A program made the position numbers and the translations under genes. Below, one piece after another: positions 8,703-17,003 of a stretch of 64,000 bases of DNA. The number at the start of each line of letters is the position of its first letter. Position 1 is the first letter of the stretch. The notes beneath the pieces are model-generated. The model did not search any database. It had not been told where the DNA came from and saw nothing but the letters and a program-made list of their open reading frames with translations. This stretch comes from CAVSUZ01 sp963834715 (GTDB taxonomy: Bacteria > Pseudomonadota > Alphaproteobacteria > Acetobacterales > Acetobacteraceae): NCBI GenBank assembly GCA_963834715.1, contig CAWIDE010000002.1, forward strand, positions 62,001-126,000, in the 5' to 3' direction.

Positions 8703-9446
8703 CTAAACTGCCGCCGGTGTCGTCGCCACCTGCGGCTTGTCGGTGGATGCCGGTGCCTCTCCCAAGGCCCGTGCTGCGATGCCTCCGAGCACGCCACCCA
8801 GGATCGGCGCGAACCAGAAAAGCCAGAGCTGCCCGATGTAGGCACCACCGGCAAACAATGCCGGTCCCGTGCTACGCGCTGGATTAACGGACGTGTTGGT
8901 GACGGGGATGGCAATCAGGTGGATCAAGGTCAGGGCCAGCCCGATTGCGATCGGCGCGAAACTACCGGGCGCGCTCGGCGTGGTCGAACCCATGATGATC
9001 AGCAGGAAGAAGAAGGTGGCGACAACCTCCATCACCAGACAAGAAAACAGTCCGTATTTCCCCGGGCTCAGATCACCATAGCCGTTGGCGGCAAATCCAT
9101 GCATCTCGAATCCAGGTTTCCCGCTGGCGATGACATAGAGCACCGCCGCGGCCACGATCGCTCCCGCCACCTGCGCGACAATATACGGCACAACGTAACT
9201 GCCTGGAATGCGCCGGCCGGCGAGCAGACCCAATGTCACCGCCGGATTGAAATGCGCGCCGGAGATCGACCCGACGGTATAGGCCATCGTCAGCAGGGTT
9301 AGTCCAAAGGCTAAGGCAACACCAAGAAACCCAATCCCGAGGCTCGGAAAGGCGGCGTCCAGCACCGCAGCTCCGCAGCCGCCAAAAGTGAGCCAGAACG
9401 TCCCGAGAAATTCTGCGACGACGCGCCTTCCCATATCGTTGTTCAT
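8703..9446 (-). CDS. aqpZ: Aquaporin Z
   Basis: A 247-residue MIP-family channel with six membrane segments and both NPA half-helices: HFNPAVT (Asn67) and SVNPARS (Asn188). The selectivity-filter positions match water-selective AqpZ rather than glycerol channels: Phe near 47, His176, Thr185 and Arg191. It should let water pass rapidly through the inner membrane. It is a single gene on the minus strand. The C-terminal 20 residues are a low-complexity Ala/Thr/Pro tail, a little longer than in the E. coli protein. Confidence 0.95.
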   Translation of the reverse strand: MNNDMGRRVVAEFLGTFWLTFGGCGAAVLDAAFPSLGIGFLGVALAFGLTLLTMAYTVGSISGAHFNPAVTLGLLAGRRIPGSYVVPYIVAQVAGAIVAAAVLYVIASGKPGFEMHGFAANGYGDLSPGKYGLFSCLVMEVVATFFFLLIIMGSTTPSAPGSFAPIAIGLALTLIHLIAIPVTNTSVNPARSTGPALFAGGAYIGQLWLFWFAPILGGVLGGIAARALGEAPASTDKPQVATTPAAV

Positions 9447-9759
9447 GATCGCTCCTGTTACTTGCAGGCCGACGAACCCCTAACGGCTCCTCCCCGGTCG
9501 CACATTAACCTGCTGCGAAACAGCCCGCAACTCCTTTTGCTTGATGTCAATCAATTTTCGACCGTGAAAGGCTGCGGGTCAGCGAGCCATTGCCGAAGCG
9601 TACACTTCGTTTCCGCGAAAAACCCCCAAGTGACCTCTTGGACCCGCCAAAAAACCCCGAAGTGACCCCTTGGCTCGGCCGAAAAACCCCGAAGTGACCC
9701 CTTCGAAACCCACTAGATGCCCGAAATGTCCCCTTCAACTGAATGCCGCGTTCGGACCT
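9447..9759. other. Gene-free stretch between aqpZ and the PCD gene, mostly repeat
   Basis: No credible gene. The right half is filled by the direct repeats described at 9616-9736. The left half holds the aqpZ upstream region, with a plausible minus-strand ribosome site just above its start (9450-9456). A 63-residue minus-strand frame here is only the translation of the repeats. Confidence 0.6.
9616..9736. repeat. Degenerate direct repeats (about 26-bp unit, 31-33-bp period), possible IS21-type end remnant
   Basis: Three good copies of AAAAACCCCGAAGTGACCCC plus a short tail begin at about 9618, 9649 and 9682, and a fourth, worn copy lies at 9720-9736. The period is 31-33 bp. Several short subterminal repeats of this size are typical of IS21-family ends, so this may be the relic of such an element. 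No transposase gene remains nearby. The origin is inference; the repeat itself is plain in the sequence. Confidence 0.7.
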
Positions 9760-10098
9760 TCAGGTGGCGGACGCCATCCGGTCCAGCTTGGCGGCCATGA
9801 TGAAATCGTTCTCGTGCAGGCCCTTTATCTTCTTGGTCTGTAGCGACACGGTCACATAGCCCCAACCGAAGCGAATATCGGGATGATGGCCCTCTGTCTC
9901 CGCCAATTCGGCGACTTCCGCGACAAAAGCAAAGGCCTCCCGGAAGTTGCTGGACCGGTACGTCCGTTCGATGCGGGTAGCGCCGTCCAACAGCGCCCAG
10001 TCCGGCGCCTCGGCGCGGTAGCTCTCTGCCTCCTGCGGCGTGAGCGGGGGAATTCCGCCCCGGCACGGTGTGCACGTCTTCTCGGCAAGTGTCGCCAT
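9760..10098 (-). CDS. Pterin-4a-carbinolamine dehydratase
   Basis: A 112-residue PCD/DCoH-family protein. The catalytic motif EGHHPDIRFGWGYV (His71, His72) and the terminal GLHENDFIMAAKLD segment are intact, and the N-terminus has the common CTPCRGGIPPLT leader. It dehydrates 4a-hydroxytetrahydropterin to recycle tetrahydrobiopterin-type cofactor. No phenylalanine hydroxylase is in the window, and in many bacteria the protein is linked instead to molybdopterin metabolism; which applies here is unknown. ATG 10098 was chosen because the CTPCRGG leader follows it directly. Confidence 0.92.
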   Translation of the reverse strand: MATLAEKTCTPCRGGIPPLTPQEAESYRAEAPDWALLDGATRIERTYRSSNFREAFAFVAEVAELAETEGHHPDIRFGWGYVTVSLQTKKIKGLHENDFIMAAKLDRMASAT

Positions 10099-10192
10099 CG
10101 CAACCTCTCCCTGGTTGTCGCCCCAGGCTAGCCGATCCTCCCAGGGTTTGGAGCCTCTCCCGGTAACCGCGTGAGCGGTGTAGGAAGCGGCC

Positions 10193-10930
10193 ATGTCCGT
10201 AGTAACCGTGGAACAACGTGGGGCGATCTCGATCATCCGCATCAACCGGCCAGAGAAGCTGAACGCCATTTCCTCCGCGGTAGCGCTGGAACTGCAGCGG
10301 GCGATGGAGGCGTTCGACGCGGACCAGGGTCAACGGGTCGCGATTATCAGCGGCACCGGTGAGCGGGCGTTTACCGCCGGGGCCGATGTTTCGGACCTGC
10401 CCGAGCTCTGGCGGTGCATCCCAGGCGTAGGGTTCACCACAGACAAGCCGGTGATCGCGGCAACCTCCGGCTGGTGTATCGGTGGCGGGTTGGTGCTGGT
10501 GATGATGGCGGATCTCGTGGTCTCGGCCGAGAGCACGGTTTTCTACTACCCGGAAGCGAAGCTCGGCACGACGGGCGGTATGATCAGTTCGCTGGTGACC
10601 CGGATGCCGCATCACCTGGCGATGGAGATGATGCTCCTAGGCACGAAGATTTCCGCTCGCCGGGCGTATGAGGTGGGGTTCGTGAACCGAGTGGTGCCGG
10701 ACGGCAAGCATGAGACAGAGGCCCTGCGGATGGCCGAGGAGCTGCTGGACCAGGCACCGCTGGTGCTCGGGACGCTGAAGCGGCTGGTAAGCGAGACTCT
10801 GCCGATGGGCCCGGTAGAGCGGATAGTGGCCACTCAGCGAGCCATCAGCCGCGTACGCGTCAGCGAGGACATGCAGGAAGGCATTCGCGCCTTCAGAGAA
10901 AAACGGAGGCCGGTATTTCGCGGCAAGTGA
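10193..10930 (+). CDS. Enoyl-CoA hydratase/isomerase family protein
   Basis: A 245-residue crotonase-fold protein: IRINRPEKLNAIS near residue 16, the oxyanion-hole segments RAFTAGADVSDL (about 57-68) and GWCIGGGLVLVMMADLVV (about 92-109), then a C-terminal helix bundle. The second usual acidic residue of enoyl-CoA hydratase is not obvious, so it may be an isomerase or act on an unusual CoA ester. It overlaps the next gene by 4 bp (GTGA), so it is transcribed and probably translationally coupled with the ELM1-family gene. Confidence 0.85.
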   Translation: MSVVTVEQRGAISIIRINRPEKLNAISSAVALELQRAMEAFDADQGQRVAIISGTGERAFTAGADVSDLPELWRCIPGVGFTTDKPVIAATSGWCIGGGLVLVMMADLVVSAESTVFYYPEAKLGTTGGMISSLVTRMPHHLAMEMMLLGTKISARRAYEVGFVNRVVPDGKHETEALRMAEELLDQAPLVLGTLKRLVSETLPMGPVERIVATQRAISRVRVSEDMQEGIRAFREKRRPVFRGK

Positions 10931-11862
10931 ACGCGGTTTCCTGCTGGGTCTTGAGCGAGGGGTATGCCGGGCTGCAGGCGCAGGCGCTCGGGCTTGCGGA
11001 AGCGGCGGGGCTGACCCCTGAGTTGCGGGTGCTGGCGCCTCGCGCGCCATGGCGATGGGTGGCTCCCTCGCTGTGGCCGAGCCCGTTACGGGCGGTCGAG
11101 GAAGCGGTGCGGGCGCCCTTGCCAGAGCTCGCGATCACCTGCGGAGGCGTAGGGGCGGCGGTCGGGGCGGCCCTGCGCCGGCGCGGCGCACCGGTGGTTC
11201 AAGTGCAGCATCCGCGCATGGACCCGCGGAAGTTCAACCTGGTGATGGTGAACCGGCACGACGGACTGACCGGGCCGAACGTGTTCGTAACCCGGACCGC
11301 GCTGCATCGCGCCACTCCGGCGAGGCTCGCCGAAGCTGCGGAGCGGTGGCGCCCGGTTTTCGCGCACCTGGTGCGGCCACGCGTGGCAGTGCTGGTGGGC
11401 GGCAACAGCGGGCGATTTCGGCTGGGCGCGGCGGAGGGTGCATCATTGGGCGCGCAGCTCGCGGAGATGGTGCGACGGGACGGGGTGGGATTGATGGTCA
11501 CCCCCTCGCGGCGGACCGACCCGGCGGCAACCGCGGCATTGCGGACGGCACTGGCACTGCTGGGTGCGTATGTATGGGACGGCACGGGGGAGAACCCGTA
11601 TTTCGGGATGCTGGGGCTCGCGGACGCGGTCGTGGCAACTGTGGATAGCGTTTCGATGGTGTCGGAGGCTGTGGCCACGCGGGCGCCTGTCATGCTAGCG
11701 CAACTCCCGGGCCGGTCCCGGCGCCAGGCGGTCTTCATGGAAGCGCTGCGGCGAGAAGGGCGGGTCAGGGATTTCACCGGCCGGCTGGAGATGTGGCCGG
11801 TGGAGCCGCTGGATGACACAGCCGAGGCCGCCGCCGAGATGTGCCGGCGGCTCGGCGTTTAG
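10927..11862 (+). CDS. ELM1 (DUF1022) family protein
   Basis: A 311-residue protein starting at GTG 10927 inside the end of the upstream gene. It matches bacterial relatives of plant mitochondrial-fission protein ELM1: WVLSEGYAGLQAQALGLAEA at the start, QVQHPRMDPRKFNLVMVNRHD near residue 92, VLVGGNSGRFRLG near 157 and DSVSMVSEA near 238. The last part resembles the donor-binding half of GT-B glycosyltransferases. The bacterial function is not established; a glycosyltransferase-like role in the envelope is a common suggestion. It is followed after 9 bp by an uncharacterised 634-residue gene, which implies a shared job. Confidence 0.85.
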   Translation: MNAVSCWVLSEGYAGLQAQALGLAEAAGLTPELRVLAPRAPWRWVAPSLWPSPLRAVEEAVRAPLPELAITCGGVGAAVGAALRRRGAPVVQVQHPRMDPRKFNLVMVNRHDGLTGPNVFVTRTALHRATPARLAEAAERWRPVFAHLVRPRVAVLVGGNSGRFRLGAAEGASLGAQLAEMVRRDGVGLMVTPSRRTDPAATAALRTALALLGAYVWDGTGENPYFGMLGLADAVVATVDSVSMVSEAVATRAPVMLAQLPGRSRRQAVFMEALRREGRVRDFTGRLEMWPVEPLDDTAEAAAEMCRRLGV

Positions 11863-11871
11863 GGACTGGGC

Positions 11872-13776
11872 ATGCTGCGGATCGAGACTTTCGACGCCCG
11901 CGCCGGCGGGAATGTGGTTTACAAGGCGCTGGCCCACCCGCTGGCGGCGGAGGGCATCGGGCGGCTCTATGCACGTTTGGCTGAGGCCGGGCCGGTCGCG
12001 ATTTATGACCCGGACGGGATCGCGGAGGCGCTGCTGGCGATGTATCCGGACCTGCCAGGGCTGACCGCCTTATTTGTGCATGATGTAACTGTGGTGGGGC
12101 GGCAGCGGGCCGGAATGGTCGCGCGGGCGTTGACCGAACTCCCTCAGGCCGAGGTGCGGACGGTTCTGATCGCCGCATTCGATGCGGACAGGGCGGCGGC
12201 CCGCATCTCGCATTTGCTGCCGGCCGCGGTGGGTGTTGCTTCGCTGGACGAGGTGAAGCTGCCGGCAGAGATACTGAGCGTTCCGCGCCGGTATCTCGAT
12301 AAGCTGAATTTCGCGACGAACTTCGTGTTCTTCCGCGAGCAGGACGGGCTTTCCACCCGACTGGTCTCGGCAAATTACTGGGCCGGATACGGGGCGGGTG
12401 GCGTTCGGCTGTGGCTGCGTCTGTTCGGGGTGGATGGCGCGGCGCTGGCGACCTGGGAACAGGATGTGCCGGCGGGGCCGTGCGGTTTTGCGATCGATAG
12501 CCGGGAGGTGAGAGAGCGGTTCGGTCTCCCGGAATTCACCGGGCAGTTGTTCCTGCACGTGATCGGTGCTGCGGGGCATGACGTGGTCAAGTACGCGCTG
12601 GATACGTTTGGCGGCGCGAACCTGTCGTGCACGCATGATGCGAACGCCTGGCCCGCGGACCGGTATGCGGGACTGCCGGCGCCGCGGGCGGACGAGCGGG
12701 TGATCCTCTGGCTGCAGAATAGTCATGCGGCGCCGATCCCGGAGGGGGCGGTGATGCTGGACCGGATGGGGGCGGAGCAGCCGGCAGCGGTGCCGGTCTC
12801 GGTTCGGCCATTTGCAACAGTAGCGGTCGATGTTGAGGCAGTGCTGCCACGGGTGCGTTGGCCGGCGCAGATCGAAATTCGGGCGGGCCGCCATGTCGTG
12901 CGGCCCCGGTACGAGGTGGTCCGAGCGGGGCGGACGCGGATCGCGCACGTGAACGTGGAGAGGGGGGATTTACTACCTGATACGGGGATTCCGCTGCTGC
13001 CGCGGCAATTGGGGCGCGGTTATCTGCTGCCGTTCCCGGTGCTCGATGCGGCGCGGTTCCGCAGCATTGTGCAGCCCAATCCGATGGCGGTTTCGCAGAT
13101 GACCCTGCCAGTGCGGCTGGATGTTTTCGATGCCCTGGGGCGCAAGGTGGCGGAGCGCTTTTTGGGATGCCTGCGCCGGGATCATGCCATAGCGGTGGAT
13201 GTTTCGGAGATCCCCGGGGTGGCCGAGGGCCATGCTGAACTGGTGTACGATTTCCGCGATGGGGGCGAAGCTGATGGCTGGCTGCACGGGCTGTTCCGTT
13301 ACGAGCAGCGGCAGTCGGGGCACGCCGCCGAGTGCAGCTTCGGCTCGCACATCTTCAACACCATCATGACCTATCGCGACGAGCCGCAGTCCTATAGCGG
13401 GCCGCCGCCGGGGCTATCGACGCGGTTGTTTTTGAAGCTGGGGGACGGGGTCCGGCGGAGTTTTTCGGTGCTGATTTATCCCGCTTCGGCGGACTGGCAT
13501 GAGCAGTCGGCGACGACTCTGGTGTTGCACGACGGAGCGGGGCGGGTTCTGGGGGAACGGGCGGTTTCGATTCCGTGTCGGGGCTCGGTGATGGTGTGGC
13601 CAGATGTCGAGTTCGGATCGAAGCTAATCGGTCAGGCTGGACCGGAGGGGTATGTGCTGGTGCGGGATACGACGTGCCGGTTGTTTGGGTATCACGGGCT
13701 AATGGATGAGTTCGGGCGGGTTTTCGCTGGATCACATGTTTGGGTTCTGAGATGCTTATCAGGCGGCGAGGGTTAG
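11872..13776 (+). CDS. Uncharacterised 634-residue protein, partner of the ELM1-family gene
   Basis: I do not recognise this protein. It has no signal peptide or membrane segment. Residues 1-130 alternate strands and helices (YKALAHPLAAEGIGRLYARL, TALFVHDVTVVGRQRAGMV, VRTVLIAAFDADRAAARI) in a Rossmann-like pattern. Residues 140-634 are rich in short beta strands with many aromatic residues. One segment (about 410-450, PVRLDVFDALGRKVAERFLG) resembles a beta-sandwich. Notable conserved-looking pieces are ATNFVFFREQDGLSTRLVSANYW and GSHIFNTIMTYRDEPQSYSG. The gene starts 9 bp after the ELM1 gene, with codon use like its neighbours, so it is a real, co-transcribed gene. Involvement in surface glycan or lipid biology is only inferred from context. 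Confidence 0.75.
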   Translation: MLRIETFDARAGGNVVYKALAHPLAAEGIGRLYARLAEAGPVAIYDPDGIAEALLAMYPDLPGLTALFVHDVTVVGRQRAGMVARALTELPQAEVRTVLIAAFDADRAAARISHLLPAAVGVASLDEVKLPAEILSVPRRYLDKLNFATNFVFFREQDGLSTRLVSANYWAGYGAGGVRLWLRLFGVDGAALATWEQDVPAGPCGFAIDSREVRERFGLPEFTGQLFLHVIGAAGHDVVKYALDTFGGANLSCTHDANAWPADRYAGLPAPRADERVILWLQNSHAAPIPEGAVMLDRMGAEQPAAVPVSVRPFATVAVDVEAVLPRVRWPAQIEIRAGRHVVRPRYEVVRAGRTRIAHVNVERGDLLPDTGIPLLPRQLGRGYLLPFPVLDAARFRSIVQPNPMAVSQMTLPVRLDVFDALGRKVAERFLGCLRRDHAIAVDVSEIPGVAEGHAELVYDFRDGGEADGWLHGLFRYEQRQSGHAAECSFGSHIFNTIMTYRDEPQSYSGPPPGLSTRLFLKLGDGVRRSFSVLIYPASADWHEQSATTLVLHDGAGRVLGERAVSIPCRGSVMVWPDVEFGSKLIGQAGPEGYVLVRDTTCRLFGYHGLMDEFGRVFAGSHVWVLRCLSGGEG

Positions 13777-13786
13777 GGTTCGCTGC

Positions 13787-14351
13787 ATGAGCGAGGCACA
13801 GGAGAGCAGGCGGCAATTCCTCAGTCGGGAGGAGTACCGGCGCTGGGCGGAGGGGCAGTCGCGGGGCCGGTTCGAGCTGGTGGCGGGTGAGGCCGTGGCA
13901 ATGGTGCCGGAACGGGTGGGCCATGCTCTGGTAAAGGCCAACCTCCGGCGGGCGCTCGATGATGCCGTTCGGAGGGGTGGAATCCCCTGCCAAGCGCTTC
14001 CGGATCGTGTGTCACGGTCGAATCGGCGGGGACACCGACTACGAGCCCGATGCAAAGGTGAACTGCGGAGAGCGGTTGGATCACGAGGCGTTGGCCGCGC
14101 CGAAGCCGGTGATCATCGCGGAAGTGCTCTCGCCGACCACAGCATCGGTGGATACCGGGCGGAAGCTTGCAGATTATTTCAGCCTGGCGTCGGTGCGCCA
14201 TTACCTGATCCTGCGCGCGGACAAGCCGCAGATTATTCATCATGAACGCCGGGACGACGGTACTATCATCACGCGGATTATCACCGAGGGTGAGGTGCGG
14301 TTTGAGCCGCCTGGCATCGCAATCCAGATGGGCGATATTTATCGGGATTAG
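13787..14351 (+). pseudogene. Uma2 family (restriction-endonuclease-like fold) gene, frameshifted
   Basis: The first frame gives the family N-terminus (LSREEYRRWAEGQSRGRFEL, then VAGEAVAMVPERVGHALVKA). After residue about 70 the frame is lost. The C-terminal half resumes in another frame from about 14020 with DTDYEPDAKVNCG, VIIAEVLSPTTASVDTGRKL and YLILRADKPQIIHHERRDDG. At 13995-14025 the expected VTVEIGGDTDYEPD core needs two separate small indels, so this is more likely true decay than one base-calling error. Uma2 proteins have a PD-(D/E)XK fold of uncertain role and are often found as short solitary genes. It follows the 634-residue gene by 10 bp and runs convergently into livM. Confidence 0.85.
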
Positions 14352-15346
14352 GTGGCGAGGGGTGGCGGAGAGGCAAGCGCGGCCTGCCGGCGCGTGAGGC
14401 GGCGGCCGGCTAGCTCGAATAGCCCTGCGACGCCGCGCGGCATGAGGAACATGAAGCCGATCAGGATCAAACCGTAGATCGCGCCGGGCGCGGCCTTAGA
14501 GATGTCATTGGCGATGTTGGGAACGAACTCGATAAACGCGCCGCCGAAAATGGCACCAACAATAGAATCGACCCCGCCCACGACCAGACCGACGAAGAGC
14601 GTAATCGAGAGTTGAAAGCTGAAGCTGTCTGGCGCGACGAACTGCACGGCGATGGTGGATAACGCTCCGCCGATGCCGGTGAACATGGCGCTGATGGCGA
14701 AGGTACGGGTTTTGACGGCAGCGAGATCGATTCCCATCGCCTCGGCGGCCACCCCGTGATCCCGGATCGCCTTCATGGCGCGGCCAAGCCGGCCACGCGC
14801 GAGATTCCAGCCGAGGAGGAACACGATGGCGCCGATCGCAAGGGTAAAGAGGTAGATCCATTGATCGTTCGAGAGCGGGAGGCCAAACGGTGTTTCAGGC
14901 TTATCCGTCGTTAGTCCCTGGACCCCGCCGGTCAGGTCCTCGAGCGCATTCACCTTGAGGATTTGCGGCACCGCCACCGCAAGCGCGAAGGTGGTCAGCG
15001 CGAGATAGAGTCCCCCCAGGCGCAGCGCGGGAAAACCAATAAGGAAGCCGAAAATCCCGGCGCTCATGGCGGCAACCGGCAGCGTCGCCCAATAAGGCCA
15101 GTTGTAATTGGCCATCAGGATGGCAGCGGCGTAGGAGCCGATGGCGAAAAATGCGCCGTGGCCGAGTGAGATCTGCCCGTTGATGCCGGTCAGGATGGTC
15201 AGGCCAAGCACCGCGCAGGCATAGGCGACCACCATGGTAAGCTGAAACAGACGGTACGCGTCAGCGACAAAAGTCAGGGCGACCAGCAGCACCAGGACCG
15301 CGCCGATTTTCATAAGCCGGCTGAGGGTGATTGATCCGTCCTGCAT
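14348..15346 (-). CDS. livM: Branched-chain amino acid ABC transporter permease LivM
   Basis: A 332-residue inner-membrane permease with about ten hydrophobic segments. The LivM hallmark GINGQISLGHGAFFAIGSYAAA is near residue 55, and the cytoplasmic EAA-like loop GRAMKAIRDHGVAAEAMGID is near 190. It forms the channel with LivH. It is the last gene of the minus-strand livG-livF-livH-livM cluster; the start lies 4 bp from the livH stop. Its 3' end overlaps the convergent Uma2 remnant by 4 bp. Confidence 0.93.
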   Translation of the reverse strand: MQDGSITLSRLMKIGAVLVLLVALTFVADAYRLFQLTMVVAYACAVLGLTILTGINGQISLGHGAFFAIGSYAAAILMANYNWPYWATLPVAAMSAGIFGFLIGFPALRLGGLYLALTTFALAVAVPQILKVNALEDLTGGVQGLTTDKPETPFGLPLSNDQWIYLFTLAIGAIVFLLGWNLARGRLGRAMKAIRDHGVAAEAMGIDLAAVKTRTFAISAMFTGIGGALSTIAVQFVAPDSFSFQLSITLFVGLVVGGVDSIVGAIFGGAFIEFVPNIANDISKAAPGAIYGLILIGFMFLMPRGVAGLFELAGRRLTRRQAALASPPPLAT

Positions 15347-15350
15347 AGGG

Positions 15351-16223
15351 CTATACCCTGGTTTGCACGGCCCGGCCGAACAGGCCAGTGGGCCGCACCA
15401 GCAGCACGGCTACAATGATGATCAGGGCGACGGTCAGTTTGAGCTCGGTGCCCACGACGTAGGCGCCGAACAGGTTTTCGAGGACGCCGACGAGAAACCC
15501 GCCAATTACTGCGCCGAGCGGGTTATCGATGCCGCCCAGCAGCGCACCCGCGAAGGCATAGAGCAGGATGCCGGTCATCATGTAGGGGTCGAGAAAGACG
15601 ATGGGGGCGACCATCATGCCGGCAATTCCGCCAATCGCGGCTGCAAGGCCCCAGCCGAGCATGAGCATGCGGTTCACGCGTACCCCGCAGAGCCTGGAGG
15701 AGGTGGGATTGTAGGCCGCGGCACGCATGGCGAGCCCAAGCGTCGTATGGCGGAAGAACAGATAAACCGCGAGCAACATCACCAGTGTGACTGCGGTTTC
15801 GCCGAGTTCGTGGGGCGAGACGAAACCGCCGAGCATGGCTTCGGAGCTGCCGAACGGGGAAGGAAACGGCTTGATGACGTAATCCCAGACCCAGCCGTCG
15901 AAAGCATTAATGAGCAGAAGGAGACCTATAAAGACGCCCACAGCGGAAAGCGGGGGCGCGTCCTCCATGGGGCGGATTAGTATCCGCTCGACCAGAATAC
16001 CCATGATGAAGGAGATGATGACGGTGGCAAAAAAGGCTCCCCAGTAGGGAATTCCGCTGCGGATCAGCGTGAGGCAGACGTAGGTGGAAAGGGTCGCCAT
16101 TTCCCCCTGGGCGAAATTCACGTGGTGGGTCGATTGGTAGATCATGACCAGGGCGAGGGCGACCGAGGCATAGATGCTGCCGCTGGCAAGCCCGGAGATG
16201 ATCTGGTGGGCGAGCCCTGTCAT
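15351..16223 (-). CDS. livH: Branched-chain amino acid ABC transporter permease LivH
   Basis: A 290-residue membrane permease of the LivH type: GLASGSIYASVALALVMIYQ at the start, HVNFAQGEMATLSTYV near residue 34, and the coupling loop GLAMRAAAYNPTSSRLCGV near 176. ATG 16223 fits the family N-terminus (MTGLAHQIISGLASGSIYA); the upstream extension in the open frame is just the translated repeat at 16226-16290. With LivM, LivF and LivG it forms an amino-acid or amide importer. Confidence 0.93.
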   Translation of the reverse strand: MTGLAHQIISGLASGSIYASVALALVMIYQSTHHVNFAQGEMATLSTYVCLTLIRSGIPYWGAFFATVIISFIMGILVERILIRPMEDAPPLSAVGVFIGLLLLINAFDGWVWDYVIKPFPSPFGSSEAMLGGFVSPHELGETAVTLVMLLAVYLFFRHTTLGLAMRAAAYNPTSSRLCGVRVNRMLMLGWGLAAAIGGIAGMMVAPIVFLDPYMMTGILLYAFAGALLGGIDNPLGAVIGGFLVGVLENLFGAYVVGTELKLTVALIIIVAVLLVRPTGLFGRAVQTRV

Positions 16224-16225
16224 CG

Positions 16226-16290
16226 CACCACCCTCACCCGGCGCGCTGGCGCGCGCCGACCTCTCCCGCATAGCGGGAGAGGTAAACGAC
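16226..16290. repeat. REP-like double hairpin, family A, copy 2
   Basis: This is the same design as 552-610: CCCTCACCCGGCGC, a GC hairpin (GGCGCGC facing GCGCGCC), then CCTCTCCCGC and GCGGGAGAGG. It fills the only sizeable gap inside the liv operon, between livF and livH, and may modulate the relative stability of the two mRNA halves. Confidence 0.75.
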
Positions 16291-17003
16291 TAGTAACCAA
16301 GATACGACCTCCGCACCTGCTCGTGTTTGCGTATCTCGGCGGCGGGGCCCGACATGACAATGCGGCCGGTTTCGAGCAGGTAGGCGTCATCCGCGATGTC
16401 GAGCGCCAAACTGGCGTTCTGTTCCACGACAAGGATGCTCACCTGCTGTTCGGTGTTGATGCGGTGAAGAATAGCGAAGATGTCGCGGACAATGAGGGGG
16501 GCCAAGCCGAAGGATGGCTCATCGAGCAGCAGCAGCTTGGGTCCCACCAGAAGTGCGCGGGCGATCGCGAGCATCTGCTGCTCGCCTCCCGAAAGCGTGC
16601 CCGCCTGCTGGCGCATGCGCTCCTCGAGACGAGGGAAGTAACCGAAGACGCGCTCGAGATCGGCGGCAACCCGATTGCGATCTTTGCGCGTATAAGCCCC
16701 GAGGCGGAGGTTTTCCTCCACGGTGAGCTCAAGAAACGTGCCGCGTCCATCCGGGACGTGGCCAACGCCGCGGCGCACAATCTCCTCGGCGGGCAGGCGG
16801 TCGATGCGTTCGCCGGTCAGACGGACCTCGCCCTGGGCGCGGATAAGGCCGCAAATGGCACGCAAAGTGGTAGTCTTGCCCGCGCCATTGGCACCAAGCA
16901 GAACAGTAACGCCGCCCTGCTCTACCGCGAAGTCGATGCCGTGCAGAACCTTGGTTTCGCGATAGCCAGCGTGCAGGCCGTGGGCTTCAAGAAGCGGCGG
17001 CAT
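16290..17003 (-). CDS. livF: Branched-chain amino acid ABC transporter ATP-binding protein LivF
   Basis: A 237-residue ABC ATPase. Walker A is GANGAGKTTT near residue 37, the signature is LSGGEQQMLAIARAL near 135, and Walker B is LLLLDEPSFGLAP near 156. The motif HVPDGRGTFLELTVEENL is typical of LivF. It overlaps the end of livG by 17 bp, so the two ATPases are translated together and presumably form the LivFG heterodimer. Confidence 0.94.
   Translation of the reverse strand: MPPLLEAHGLHAGYRETKVLHGIDFAVEQGGVTVLLGANGAGKTTTLRAICGLIRAQGEVRLTGERIDRLPAEEIVRRGVGHVPDGRGTFLELTVEENLRLGAYTRKDRNRVAADLERVFGYFPRLEERMRQQAGTLSGGEQQMLAIARALLVGPKLLLLDEPSFGLAPLIVRDIFAILHRINTEQQVSILVVEQNASLALDIADDAYLLETGRIVMSGPAAEIRKHEQVRRSYLGY

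Noticed and set aside
9616..9736. CRISPR or 63-residue protein gene in the repeats
   Set aside because: Gaps between copies are under 10 bp and similar to each other; the frame is only repeat translation.
11774..12948. Minus-strand open frames opposite the ELM1 and 634-residue genes
   Set aside because: Low-complexity Pro/Arg/Ala translations with no start signals; shadows of the plus-strand genes.
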